DNA from: M3007 sp043764095 | Lineage (GTDB): Bacteria > Bacteroidota > Bacteroidia > Chitinophagales > Saprospiraceae | Length of the DNA: 64,000 nt | NCBI GenBank assembly: GCA_043764095.1 | Contig: JAYUKX010000141.1 | Coordinates: forward strand, 62,001 to 126,000 | Reading direction: 5' to 3' | Shown: positions 17,784-26,806 of the stretch, piece by piece | How the letters are laid out: every line of letters begins with the position of its first letter | Numbering within the stretch: position 1 is the stretch's first letter | Position numbers and translations under genes: made by a program | Notes under the pieces: model-generated | Databases searched by the model: none | Seen by the model: only the letters and a program-made list of their open reading frames with translations | Told to the model about the DNA's origin: nothing

Positions 17784-20700
17784 ATGCCAAGAATAACCCT
17801 GTTTTCTATCCTTCTTTTCGCATTTTCGTATTGCGCCTCAGCCCAACCGCTTTTTACCCCTGTTTCCCCCGCCACATCTGGCGTTTATTTTGAGAATAAA
17901 CTCGTGGAAAGTCCGCTCCAAAATATCATCACTTATGAATATTTTTACAATGGCGGCGGTGTAGCCATCGCCGATTTTGATAATAATGGCCTTATGGATC
18001 TCTATTTTACTTCCAACCAACAACCTAACGCTATTTACTACAATACAGGCAATTGGATATTTGAAGATCGTACCCAAAAAGCAGGCGTGGCAGGTAACAA
18101 AGGTTGGAAAACAGGTGTTTCTGTCGCCGATGTCAATGGCGATGGTTGGGTCGATATTTATGTTTGTTATTCAGGCGATTTAGAACCCGAACAACGTCAA
18201 AATCAATTGTTTATCAATAATACCGACGGTACTTTTACTGATAAAGCACGTGAAATGGGCGTTGCTGATGAAGGTTATTCGACCCATGCCGCGTTCTTAG
18301 ATTACGATTTGGATGGCGATCTCGATCTTTTCGTACTCAACCACAATATCAAAAACCTTCAAAATTTTGATGCCGCCTTTGTCAAAAAAATGGTCGATCC
18401 CGATGCCGGCGACCGCTTATACCAAAATAACCAAGGCAAATTTACGGATGTCACCGTAGCCGCAGGTATTATTTCCAATCCTTTGGGCTATGGACTGGGT
18501 ATCAATGTTTCGGATATCAACAACGACGGTTGGCCCGATCTGTATGTCTCTAACGATTACGTGGAAGAAGATTATCTCTATATCAACCAAAAAAATGGCA
18601 CTTTTAAGGAGTCACTCAAAGAGCAAATGGGCCACTTATCCAATTTTTCGATGGGTGTGGACATTGCTGATATAAATAACGATGGTTTTCAGGATATTAT
18701 CACCCTCGATATGTTGCCCGAAACCAATAAAAGGCAAAAACTACTCTTCGCACCCGACAACTACGAACTGTACAATAACACGCTGCAAAATGGTTTTTAC
18801 CACCAAATCATGCGCAATATGCTCCAATTGAACAATGGAAACGGCACATTTAGCGAAATTGGTCAATTGGCAGGTGTGTCAAATACCGACTGGAGTTGGG
18901 CGCCTTTACTCGCCGATTTTAACAACGACGGCCACCGCGATCTATTCGTGACCAATGGCTATGGCCGCGATATGATTAATATGGATTTTATGAAATTTTA
19001 CGCCAATGAGCGGCTAAAATTTAACCGTGGCGAATCGAGTAGCCGTATGTTTTTAATGTTGCAAAGCATAAAATCGACACCATTGCACAATTATATCTTT
19101 GAAAACACCGGCCACCTCCAATTCACCGACCGCTCCACCGAATGGGGGTTTCAGGAAGCCAATTTTTCCCACGGTGCCGCTTATGCCGACTTGGACAACG
19201 ATGGCGATCTCGACTTAGTGGTGAACAATATGAACCAAGCGGCGGGTCTTTTCAAAAATGAAACCACTACAACCCGTAAAAACAGTCATTTTTTGCATAT
19301 TTCGCTTAAAATGGAGGGTAAAAACACTTTTGCTTTAGGCACCAAAATCAAGGTTTTTTCAGGCAAAACAGTGCAATATGCCGAGTATTACCCCGTGCAC
19401 GGCTTCCAATCTTCTATGCTCTGTCCGCTACATATCGGCTTATCGGAGTCTAAGATTGATTCGCTACAAATCACTTGGCCGGGTGGAGTAGGGGAGACCA
19501 TCCGGAATAATATCCCTATCGACCAAACGATGACGCTCGCGCCTAAATCAACTGTTATCACCAAAGTTTTAGAACAAAAAAACAACCCTGTTTTTACCAA
19601 TTCCGAAGCAAAAATTAATTTTCGACACCAAGAAGACAAAACCAACGATTTTAAAATTCAGCCCTTGATGCCCAATATGCTATCCTATTCAGGGCCACGT
19701 ATTGCCACCACCGATCTGAACAACGATGGCCTCACGGATGCATTTATCTGCGGTGCGCGCAACCAACAAGGGGTTGTACTGATACAATTGGATGACGGTA
19801 GCATGCCTGTTTCCAATATGTTTGAACCAACATCCAACAAACCCACAGAAGACACCGATGCCGTTTTTTTTGATGCCGACGGCGATGGCGACCAAGACTT
19901 ATACGTCGTGAGCGGCGGTTACGACCTGCCCGCTAATGATCCTGCGCTGCAAGATGTGCTGTATATCAACCAAGCCCGCCAATTTGTAAAAAGCACCTCC
20001 GGATTACCCACCGAAACCAATATGGGCAGTTGCGTAACAGCACTGGATTACGATGCCGATGGTGATATGGATCTTTTTGTGGGCGGAAGGGCAGTTTCAG
20101 GGCGTTATCCCGAAGCAGGTGTCTGTATGTTGCTGGAAAACGATGGTAAAGGGCAATTTAAGGACGTAACAACGGCCATTGCGCCAGAATTACGTCAAAT
20201 CGGTATGGTTACAGATGCCGTTTGGGCAGATTTGAACAAAGACGGCAGCCCAGAACTACTCGTTTGCGGCGAATGGATGGCACTTGAAGTGTTCACTTTT
20301 TCCAAAGGGAAAATGACCAAAACCACGGCTGCGTTTTTTGACCAAAACCTCAACGGTTGGTGGAACCGAATTGTATTAGCAGATATGGACAACGATGGCG
20401 ACCTCGATCTGGTGGCTGGCAACTGGGGACTGAATAGCCAATTCGACATCAGCTCCGAACAGCCTATGACACTGCATTACGCTGATTTTGACCAAAATGG
20501 CTATATTGATCCCATTATCTGTTATTTTATGGGGAATCAATCTTATCCAATGGCTTCTCGCGACGAATTGACCGATCAAATAGTGGGTTTTCGCCAAAAA
20601 TTCCCCACTTACGATGCGTATTCGGAAGCCACACTTACCGATATTCTCGATTCAACACAATTGCAACGCGCCAAAATATTAACCGCCAACTATTTTCAAA

Positions 20701-21056
20701 CCACTTATTTTGAAAACAACAATGGCCATTTTATTGCCCATACTTTACCGTTGGAGGCCAATATGTCGCCCGTAGAAGCCATTGCGACGGGCGATTACAA
20801 CCACGACGGTCATCAGGATATACTACTGGGCGGCAACATCGATCAAACTCGGATAAAAATAGGAAAAATGGATGCGAATTACGGCACATTACTCATCGGC
20901 GACGGCAAAGGAGGTTTTCAATACGTCCCCCAAATTGAATCAGGATTGTCCATAAAAGGCTGTATCCGCGCCATTCAGCCCATTACCACAGCGGCCAAAA
21001 CACAAATGTTACTGATTGGCCGTAACAACGATACTCCTTTGCTCCTTAAATACTAA
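17784..21056 (+). CDS. Giant FG-GAP/VCBS repeat protein with ASPIC/UnbV domain (CRTAC1-like)
   Basis: The 1090-residue secreted protein has a signal peptide ending near YCASAQ. Many FG-GAP/VCBS blades carry calcium-binding DxDxDG-like loops, for example ADFDNNGLMDLYF, ADVNGDGWVDIYV, LDYDLDGDLDLFV and SDINNDGWPDLYV. In the middle is an ASPIC/UnbV domain (residues ~510-580: ALGTKIKVFSGKTVQYAEYYPVHGFQSS, ending LQITWPGG), and more blades follow. It is predicted to be an extracytoplasmic beta-propeller, perhaps carbohydrate- or partner-binding. It lies 6 nt before the haloperoxidase gene, so the pair is probably co-transcribed. A paralogue with the same plan lies at 39820-43197. Confidence 0.9.
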   Translation: MPRITLFSILLFAFSYCASAQPLFTPVSPATSGVYFENKLVESPLQNIITYEYFYNGGGVAIADFDNNGLMDLYFTSNQQPNAIYYNTGNWIFEDRTQKAGVAGNKGWKTGVSVADVNGDGWVDIYVCYSGDLEPEQRQNQLFINNTDGTFTDKAREMGVADEGYSTHAAFLDYDLDGDLDLFVLNHNIKNLQNFDAAFVKKMVDPDAGDRLYQNNQGKFTDVTVAAGIISNPLGYGLGINVSDINNDGWPDLYVSNDYVEEDYLYINQKNGTFKESLKEQMGHLSNFSMGVDIADINNDGFQDIITLDMLPETNKRQKLLFAPDNYELYNNTLQNGFYHQIMRNMLQLNNGNGTFSEIGQLAGVSNTDWSWAPLLADFNNDGHRDLFVTNGYGRDMINMDFMKFYANERLKFNRGESSSRMFLMLQSIKSTPLHNYIFENTGHLQFTDRSTEWGFQEANFSHGAAYADLDNDGDLDLVVNNMNQAAGLFKNETTTTRKNSHFLHISLKMEGKNTFALGTKIKVFSGKTVQYAEYYPVHGFQSSMLCPLHIGLSESKIDSLQITWPGGVGETIRNNIPIDQTMTLAPKSTVITKVLEQKNNPVFTNSEAKINFRHQEDKTNDFKIQPLMPNMLSYSGPRIATTDLNNDGLTDAFICGARNQQGVVLIQLDDGSMPVSNMFEPTSNKPTEDTDAVFFDADGDGDQDLYVVSGGYDLPANDPALQDVLYINQARQFVKSTSGLPTETNMGSCVTALDYDADGDMDLFVGGRAVSGRYPEAGVCMLLENDGKGQFKDVTTAIAPELRQIGMVTDAVWADLNKDGSPELLVCGEWMALEVFTFSKGKMTKTTAAFFDQNLNGWWNRIVLADMDNDGDLDLVAGNWGLNSQFDISSEQPMTLHYADFDQNGYIDPIICYFMGNQSYPMASRDELTDQIVGFRQKFPTYDAYSEATLTDILDSTQLQRAKILTANYFQTTYFENNNGHFIAHTLPLEANMSPVEAIATGDYNHDGHQDILLGGNIDQTRIKIGKMDANYGTLLIGDGKGGFQYVPQIESGLSIKGCIRAIQPITTAAKTQMLLIGRNNDTPLLLKY

Positions 21057-21062
21057 ACCACC

Positions 21063-22370
21063 ATGCGTTTACTGGTTCTCTTGTTTTTATGTTGTTTTTG
21101 CGGTACAGTATCGGCCCATAAAAAGAATGATTTTGCCGCCCAAGATTATATCCAAGCCCTCAAACGCGTGACCGATATCATGCTCAATGATGTGGCCTCG
21201 CCCGTGGCCGCGAGCAGGTATTATGCCTATATCACGCTCACTACCCACGAAATACAGTCGGCTTACGCGCCCAAGCGCAATCCTTCTTTTGCAGGGCATT
21301 TGAACGGATTCAAAGGCATTGATACCCAGCAATGTCCTTTAAAACAAAGCAATGCCAGCCTTACAACGCTACTCGCCGTACTCAAAATGGGCGAACGACT
21401 ATTGCCTTCCGGGTACCTCCTGCGCGCGCAAAGCGATTCTATCCTCCTGGAAGCCCAGAAAAGAGGCATAACACCCGTGGCCATTACTGCCAGCATCACC
21501 GTAGTGGATAGGGTAGTGGTACAGATGATGGAGTACGCTAAAAGCGATGGTTTTCCGCAATTGAACACCCTAAAACGCTATACGCCCCTGCAAGGCGATG
21601 GCTGGTGGCAACCCACATCACCCGCTTTTATGCCGCCAGTAGAGCCTAATTGGGGCAAATTAAGGACATTTATACTCGATTCGGCACAGCAATTTGTACC
21701 TGATCGTCCGGCGGTGTATGATACGGCGCGCAATACTTCTTTTTATCAGCAAATGTTGGAAGTATATGCGATTGTGAACCGCAAGGATACCGCTGAGCAA
21801 GCCATTGCGCAGTTTTGGGACTGCAATCCGTTTGCGGTACAGCAAATTGGCCACGTGCAGTTTGGTTTAAAAAAGATTTCTCCGGGTGGCCACTGGATCG
21901 GTATTACGGGTATTGCCTGTCTGAAAAAAGGCTTTAATTTACAAAAAACAGTCCGCTCACACGCCATGGTTGGCCTTACGCTGGCAGATGCGTTTATTGC
22001 TTGTTGGGACGAAAAATACCGCAGCAACCGAGTACGTCCCGAAACCGCTATCCGAAAACTGCTAGACCCGCGCTGGTTGCCCTTGTTGCAAACTCCTCCT
22101 TTTCCGGAATACGTTTCGGGACACAGTGTAGCTTCCAGTGCCGTCGCGGTGGTGCTAACGCGTATATTTGGCGATAATTTTGCCTTTACGGATGATACAG
22201 AAGTGGAATTTGATTTGCCACGCCGCAGTTTTACTTCATTCGAGGCTGCCGCTCAAGAGGCTTCTATTTCACGGTTGTACGGTGGCATACATTTTAGGGA
22301 TGGAATTGAAGCAGGGGTTGTATTGGGGCGTAGGGTAGGGGAAATAGGGGCGGCTTATTTGTTGAGGTAA
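21063..22370 (+). CDS. Vanadium-dependent haloperoxidase / PAP2-type enzyme
   Basis: The 435-residue protein has a signal peptide (to about VSAHKK). Its three PAP2/haloperoxidase motifs are intact in order: K318-x6-R325-P326 (KYRSNRVRP), S352-G353-H354 in PEYVSGHS, and S403-R404-x5-H410 (SRLYGGIHFRD). Members of this superfamily use the same pocket for vanadate (peroxide-driven halide oxidation) or for phosphate ester hydrolysis; which applies cannot be told from motifs alone. In Bacteroidota this subgroup is often paired with a VCBS/ASPIC protein and SusCD, as here. Periplasmic or surface location is expected. Confidence 0.9.
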   Translation: MRLLVLLFLCCFCGTVSAHKKNDFAAQDYIQALKRVTDIMLNDVASPVAASRYYAYITLTTHEIQSAYAPKRNPSFAGHLNGFKGIDTQQCPLKQSNASLTTLLAVLKMGERLLPSGYLLRAQSDSILLEAQKRGITPVAITASITVVDRVVVQMMEYAKSDGFPQLNTLKRYTPLQGDGWWQPTSPAFMPPVEPNWGKLRTFILDSAQQFVPDRPAVYDTARNTSFYQQMLEVYAIVNRKDTAEQAIAQFWDCNPFAVQQIGHVQFGLKKISPGGHWIGITGIACLKKGFNLQKTVRSHAMVGLTLADAFIACWDEKYRSNRVRPETAIRKLLDPRWLPLLQTPPFPEYVSGHSVASSAVAVVLTRIFGDNFAFTDDTEVEFDLPRRSFTSFEAAAQEASISRLYGGIHFRDGIEAGVVLGRRVGEIGAAYLLR

Positions 22371-22385
22371 AGTACCGCTTTTTGT

Positions 22386-22754
22386 TTATTTTGCGCTGCT
22401 TTTTCGAGCAACCTTTTGTTTAGGTTGTTCCGCTTTTTGCTTCCTTTGTTCTACTTTTTGCTGCTGCTGAATTATTTTCTGAATCTTCATCTCTGCCTTT
22501 TGCTTTGCTTTTTGTGCCTTAAAAATTACCTGATCGGCATATATCAGCATCTGTTCTGCTTTTAGTTTTTCTTGCTCTGCCCATTGAATATCATACTCTG
22601 CATCTCGCTTTTCTTCCTCCGCCCATTCAATTTTTATTTTTGCCAATGCTTCCGAATCTTTGAATACTTCGGAGGCTTTCACCCCATATACCGCCATAGT
22701 TATTGCATCAACAAGCCCTTTATTATACCTAAATATTTTTTCTTTGCCTGTCAT
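22386..22754 (-). CDS. Free-standing copy of the Rpn C-terminal domain (coiled coil)
   Basis: The 122-residue product opens MTGKEKIFRYNKGLVDAI, which aligns with residues 245-280 of the preceding Rpn protein (MTGKQKLLKHNKELADVI; about 15 of the first 35 residues identical). The rest is Lys/Glu/Gln-rich coiled coil (AEEEKRDAEYDIQWAEQEKLKAEQ). It lacks the nuclease core and also the helix-turn-helix-like end of the long protein. Its ATG overlaps the upstream stop as ATGA (22751-22754), implying translational coupling. It could be a partial-duplication remnant. Alternatively it is a separate small partner, since Rpn genes elsewhere make a C-terminal small protein that restrains the nuclease. Confidence 0.7.
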   Translation of the reverse strand: MTGKEKIFRYNKGLVDAITMAVYGVKASEVFKDSEALAKIKIEWAEEEKRDAEYDIQWAEQEKLKAEQMLIYADQVIFKAQKAKQKAEMKIQKIIQQQQKVEQRKQKAEQPKQKVARKSSAK

Positions 22755-23809
22755 ATCTTATGCGTTTTAATGATACTAAGTACTGATGCAAGTTTCATAC
22801 CCAAAGCATCAGCGATTTGCTCTGGGGAAAGTTTTGTTTTTGTATATAAATGTAGCACACTCGCTTGCATCTTTCGTTCTATTTCCTGCGCTGCTTTTTG
22901 CAGTGCTTTTTGCATTTTTTGCTTAGTTTTTTGCAGATTTTGCTCGGCTTTTTCTTTTCCCCGTACCGCTTCTTTTTCTTTTTTGACTAAATCTGATACA
23001 GTCGTACGATACACCGCTGATACTATTACATCAGCAAGTTCTTTATTATGCTTCAATAGTTTTTGCTTGCCAGTCATGTATTTTGTGCTTAAATGATAAT
23101 GGTTATCGACTATTTCTTTAAAATCGTGTTCTAATTCTGGTGTTAATTTGACCAAATATAGTGCAAAGTTAAGGAGATTCTTGAACTTGTCCAACGAAAT
23201 TCCCTTGGCATTTAAGTGTTCTAACAGTTTTTTCTTGAGTTCAAAACGTTTTTGGGGATTTCCTCTGGATTGTATCACGTATAAATTGGCCAAAACGAGC
23301 GAAGCAAACAGGTTATTAGAAGCCATGAGTTCTTCCTCCGATTGCGCCGCAACAGTATAAGTATTGTATTGTAGCATGAGCAAAGTGCCAAATTGCTCTA
23401 ATTGAAATGTATCTAAAGGTATTTTAGGCACATCTCCCACAAAAATGACCAAAACAGTAATAGGGGCACTATTGTTCTTGAGATAAATATGCGTAAAATA
23501 ATTAAACACCCGGGCTGGAAAATTGACCCTTGGAAATGCTTCCACCTCAATATGAAGGAATAAGTACCCCAAATTGCCATCTTTCATTTTTAAAAGAAAG
23601 AGTTTGTCTGTCTTTTTTACCTTGATCTTTGCATTGCTGAGCAAGATACGTAATTCTTGTTCTAAAGATTGGTAATCTTCTGACCAATCTACTGCGGCGT
23701 GTAGATGCGGAAGGAAAAATAGCACTGCTGGTTCTATCAAATCCAATATTTCCTTCCAAAATGTATCAAGATCGGCATCAAAGCCCCTTTTTGTATTTCC
23801 TTTTGCCAT
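22751..23809 (-). CDS. Rpn family recombination-promoting nuclease/putative transposase
   Basis: The 352-residue protein resembles the Rpn/YhgA PD-(D/E)XK family: a core with candidate catalytic residues around D68 (KKTDKLFLL) and E88/E90 (YLFLHIEVEAFP), then FPARVFNYFTHIYLK, an Rpn-type helical middle, a coiled coil (residues ~276-315) and a C-terminal HTH-like segment (LSPEQIADALGMKLASVL). Rpn proteins are DNA endonucleases linked to recombination and, in E. coli, to phage defence with an intragenic inhibitor. An in-frame ATG at codon 245 (23077) begins MTGKQK, the sequence that opens the next gene. A TACCTTTG box lies 23 nt before the start. Confidence 0.85.
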   Translation of the reverse strand: MAKGNTKRGFDADLDTFWKEILDLIEPAVLFFLPHLHAAVDWSEDYQSLEQELRILLSNAKIKVKKTDKLFLLKMKDGNLGYLFLHIEVEAFPRVNFPARVFNYFTHIYLKNNSAPITVLVIFVGDVPKIPLDTFQLEQFGTLLMLQYNTYTVAAQSEEELMASNNLFASLVLANLYVIQSRGNPQKRFELKKKLLEHLNAKGISLDKFKNLLNFALYLVKLTPELEHDFKEIVDNHYHLSTKYMTGKQKLLKHNKELADVIVSAVYRTTVSDLVKKEKEAVRGKEKAEQNLQKTKQKMQKALQKAAQEIERKMQASVLHLYTKTKLSPEQIADALGMKLASVLSIIKTHKI

Positions 23810-23832
23810 AAAACAACGGTATTATATGGAGG

Positions 23833-23840
23833 CAAAGGTA
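23833..23840 (-). promoter_or_regulatory. -7 box TACCTTTG of the Rpn gene pair
   Basis: The minus strand reads TACCTTTG 23 nt upstream of the Rpn start codon. No clear -33 TTTG was found; the region further upstream is A/T runs. Confidence 0.45.
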
Positions 23841-23946
23841 GGATGATTTTTGAAAAAAATAAACTATTTGTTGTTTTTTATTTTATTTTTTAAAACTTTT
23901 TTTTGGTTTCGGCTTTGCTCAACATACCGACTGTACATCATTAAAA

Positions 23947-23984
23947 ATTGGCTTCAAACGCTCGTTAAAGCGTTTGAAGCCAAT
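23947..23984 (-). terminator. Terminator of the T9SS gene at 24001-26364
   Basis: Perfect 16-bp arms (23947-23962 and 23969-23984, core GGCTTCAAACGCT) enclose a 6-nt loop, with a short T run on the minus strand, 16 nt after the stop codon. Symmetry could also let it act on plus-strand transcripts. Confidence 0.85.
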
Positions 23985-24000
23985 CAGTTATTTGCTACAA

Positions 24001-26364
24001 CTAAATTTTCAACAATACGGTTTTTTCAAGCAATTGACCGTTTTTGAACAAAGCTACATGATAAGTTCCGTTGGGCAATTCCATTACAGGAAGCGCAATA
24101 AGGCGTTGCTCGTTTTGGTCCATATCAATATTATTGATCTCGGAGACCAGTTGACCCATCGTATTGAATATTTGTACTTGGAAAACGCCAGCATCTGTAT
24201 TGGAAATATCAAGCATTCCATATTCAGAAACAGGGTTTGGCAAAATACTAATTTTGCGAACAGGGTCATTCTGGCGAATAATTTGGACTATAGGCGAAAT
24301 CATATTTCTACCCGAAAAATCCCAAATATTAAGGCGATAAACTGCATTTTTAGGCGTGTTTCTATCTTCAAAACTATAATCAGTAATGGCAGAAAAACTT
24401 CCTTTTGGGGCAATGCTTCCAATGACAGTAAAGGATTTTTCTCCCTCTAAACGGCGTTCTACATCCATACGATCTACATCAATTTCCATCGTAGTTGTCC
24501 AATCTAACATATTAGACTGAGGCATTGCTTTTCCGGAGAAGCGCAACAGTTCTAACGGAAGGAAACCTGATGCATTACCTACCGCATAAGGAGAAAAACT
24601 GGTAAAACCATTTGCTGTTACAGTAGTGCCTGCAATGGTAGCACTTGTCTCTGTCCATGCACCACCTATGCGAAGCCCCGTAACCATCGTACCTGCCGGA
24701 GAGTACGATCCACCAGTAGATGCGGCAGCATCATAGGTAAGACTAACGTTACAGTTGCTACCGCCAGGTACCGTTTCTGTGATATCCCATTCGCGATTGA
24801 CCACAAGTGCAGGATTACCAGGAGCAGTTACCGTACCATACACCCTCACCGAATAATTATCCGATGTACCTGTATTAGTTATGCTTACAGGATCGTAGGA
24901 AGCCGCTGTAATACCTACTGGAAACTCAACAGCAGTTGCCGCTACATTACGAATAAGCCTTCCCGTGCTATTGGTAATGACATGCGCTCCCGAAAATGCG
25001 GCAACAATACTGCCCGTAACGGTTAAATCATTTGCGCCCAAAGTGAGGTGACTGCCCGTAGCACCATCGAGAAAAAGATCCCCATTTACGCTGAGCGCAC
25101 CGCCAGCCAAAGTAACGCCATTTACATTGGTTACCTCCAATTCCTGCACCGTTCTCCCACTAGGTATTTCGGTGCCGGTTGTTCTCGCACCGGATTGTTC
25201 CAGATAGTAAACGCCTAAAAACGGTGTACTTCCGAGGTTGAAATTGGGCGTACCAACAAACGAACCCGTAGCAGATGTACCCCCTGTTTGACCGAACTGA
25301 ACAAAGGTGTCACCGCTGCCTAAGCCTAATGTCAAATTAGCACCTGTAGTAAAATTACCAGAATTAAAGAATATAAAATATCCCGTAGCCGCTGGTTGAC
25401 TCAACGTGATCGTAGCGGCTGTACTTACCCTTATTTGTCCAATATTAATAGAGCCAGTTCCTCCAAGAGACATAGTAGTTATAGTAGCAGGTGCGCCACA
25501 ACGGAAAATCCCTGTACCTGTCAAACTACCATTATTTATAAATGTCTGACACTGAACATTAAGCGTACCATTAATCGTTGAGTTACCATTTACGGTCACT
25601 GCGTTGGTAGTTGCTTGGCGAATACCCAAAGTACAACCAGTAGCCACCTCGATACCGCCCGCGATAACAACTGCACCTGTCGGAGTAGATTCAGAGTAAC
25701 TTACGGTGCCTACATTGGTAACCCCTACTTTATAGTTGCCATTGACTGTGGTTGTTGTAGTGCCCCCAGTTAAATTGATAGACCACAATCCCGATGAACT
25801 TTCAAAAAACAGGTTACCATAAGTCCTGCCTGCCATAGAAATAGCTGGGCTCAAGGTGGAACTTCCACGATATACAAAATTGCTAGAGGAAGAAAGCCCT
25901 GTTGCCCCAAAAGCAGCTAGTATTGTTGTAGCAACGGATGTTGTGGTATTATGGATAAAAAATCCGTCATTAGCACAAGTAAAAGTAACAGTTGTTCCAG
26001 CTATTGTACCCTGATTCAGTACAACACCCGTTCCCGAAATCTGCATATCGGTACCGGTTCCATTGGCAATCGTAAGCGTAAAGGTAAGGCCAACTGTCAG
26101 GTTTCCATCTACTACTAATTGATCGGCGGTTACTGCACTGCCAACGGTTACTGTAGAACCTGCTGTAATGGTAATAACACCATTAGTAGAAGAAGGTGCG
26201 GCGGGAGCAGCACCCCAAGCAGCACCATCATAACGCTCCCAAGTGGCAGTTGTTGCCCAGCTACCTCCGGCTGGCACCGAACGGTAATCATCCAATGCTT
26301 GACCAGATAGAAGCGTAATTGCAGCAAAAAAAAATAAAACTGTAGTGTAAATAATTTTTTTCAT
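24001..26364 (-). CDS. T9SS type A secreted adhesin-like protein
   Basis: The 787-residue protein has a signal peptide ending near LLSGQA, then a Thr/Gly/Val-rich repetitive body beginning SVPAGGSWATTATWERYDGAAW and running through many short beta-strand segments (VTADQLVVDGNLTVG, GNSTINGTLNVQ). That pattern suggests a beta-helix or beta-sandwich surface protein. The C-terminus is a T9SS type A sorting domain (SILPNPVSEYGMLDIS, VQIFNTMGQLVSEI, LPNGTYHVALFKNGQLLEKTVL). It is probably an outer-surface structural or adhesive protein; no enzymatic motif was seen. It is monocistronic, with its own promoter and terminator. Confidence 0.85.
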   Translation of the reverse strand: MKKIIYTTVLFFFAAITLLSGQALDDYRSVPAGGSWATTATWERYDGAAWGAAPAAPSSTNGVITITAGSTVTVGSAVTADQLVVDGNLTVGLTFTLTIANGTGTDMQISGTGVVLNQGTIAGTTVTFTCANDGFFIHNTTTSVATTILAAFGATGLSSSSNFVYRGSSTLSPAISMAGRTYGNLFFESSSGLWSINLTGGTTTTTVNGNYKVGVTNVGTVSYSESTPTGAVVIAGGIEVATGCTLGIRQATTNAVTVNGNSTINGTLNVQCQTFINNGSLTGTGIFRCGAPATITTMSLGGTGSINIGQIRVSTAATITLSQPAATGYFIFFNSGNFTTGANLTLGLGSGDTFVQFGQTGGTSATGSFVGTPNFNLGSTPFLGVYYLEQSGARTTGTEIPSGRTVQELEVTNVNGVTLAGGALSVNGDLFLDGATGSHLTLGANDLTVTGSIVAAFSGAHVITNSTGRLIRNVAATAVEFPVGITAASYDPVSITNTGTSDNYSVRVYGTVTAPGNPALVVNREWDITETVPGGSNCNVSLTYDAAASTGGSYSPAGTMVTGLRIGGAWTETSATIAGTTVTANGFTSFSPYAVGNASGFLPLELLRFSGKAMPQSNMLDWTTTMEIDVDRMDVERRLEGEKSFTVIGSIAPKGSFSAITDYSFEDRNTPKNAVYRLNIWDFSGRNMISPIVQIIRQNDPVRKISILPNPVSEYGMLDISNTDAGVFQVQIFNTMGQLVSEINNIDMDQNEQRLIALPVMELPNGTYHVALFKNGQLLEKTVLLKI

Positions 26365-26424
26365 ACGTAAAATTTAAGTGTGAAAGGAAAAAATGAAATT
26401 GCTGGATATGCAATGTTTAAGGTA

Positions 26425-26455
26425 CAAAGATAGGTGTTATTCTAATGCGAACAAA
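26425..26455 (-). promoter_or_regulatory. Promoter of the T9SS gene at 24001-26364
   Basis: On the minus strand, TTTG (26452-26455), then 19 bp, then TATCTTTG (26425-26432): an exact match to Bacteroidota promoter consensus and spacing. The predicted leader is about 55-60 nt. Confidence 0.8.
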
Positions 26456-26581
26456 TAAAATTAAGATTGTTTTGGCTTCGGTGCTATACTTAGCGAGTTG
26501 AAGGGGTATTTTTTACTAAATTGAAGATTTAGGCCGCTTGGGGCACTAAAAGAGGTAAAATTATGTGATAATTTGCAGTCT

Positions 26582-26650
26582 GGGGGGGGTGAGCGAAGCC
26601 TATCGTACCCTGAGCGAAGCCTATCGTACCCTGAGCGAAGCCGAAGGGGC
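26582..26650. repeat. 21-bp direct repeat (TGAGCGAAGCC core) in a gene-free region
   Basis: The 442-nt gap 26365-26806 holds the minus-strand promoter, an eight-G run (26582-26589) and 2.5 head-to-tail copies of a 21-bp unit starting TGAGCGAAGCC and ending TATCGTACCC (26590-26610, 26611-26631, partial from 26632). The core recurs in reverse orientation at about 27448-27460 (GGCTTCGCTCA). Such GAGCGAAGCC elements look like a dispersed intergenic repeat family. No other feature was seen in the gap. Confidence 0.7.
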
Positions 26651-26806
26651 TTTCGATACTGTTTGTAAAGTATATACTGTTTTTATGTGAATTTTTGTTT
26701 AATTGTACATTATTTTAACATTAACTAAAATTGTGTGTATATCGAAATATAGGTTGATTCGTTTTGTTGGAGTAAGTATCGATTAACAATTTAACATTTC
26801 AACACA

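Noticed and set aside
22572..23096. 174-codon plus-strand frame over the Rpn genes
   Set aside because: Antisense shadow; the Phe/Cys-rich product mirrors the Lys/Glu-rich coiled coils on the minus strand.
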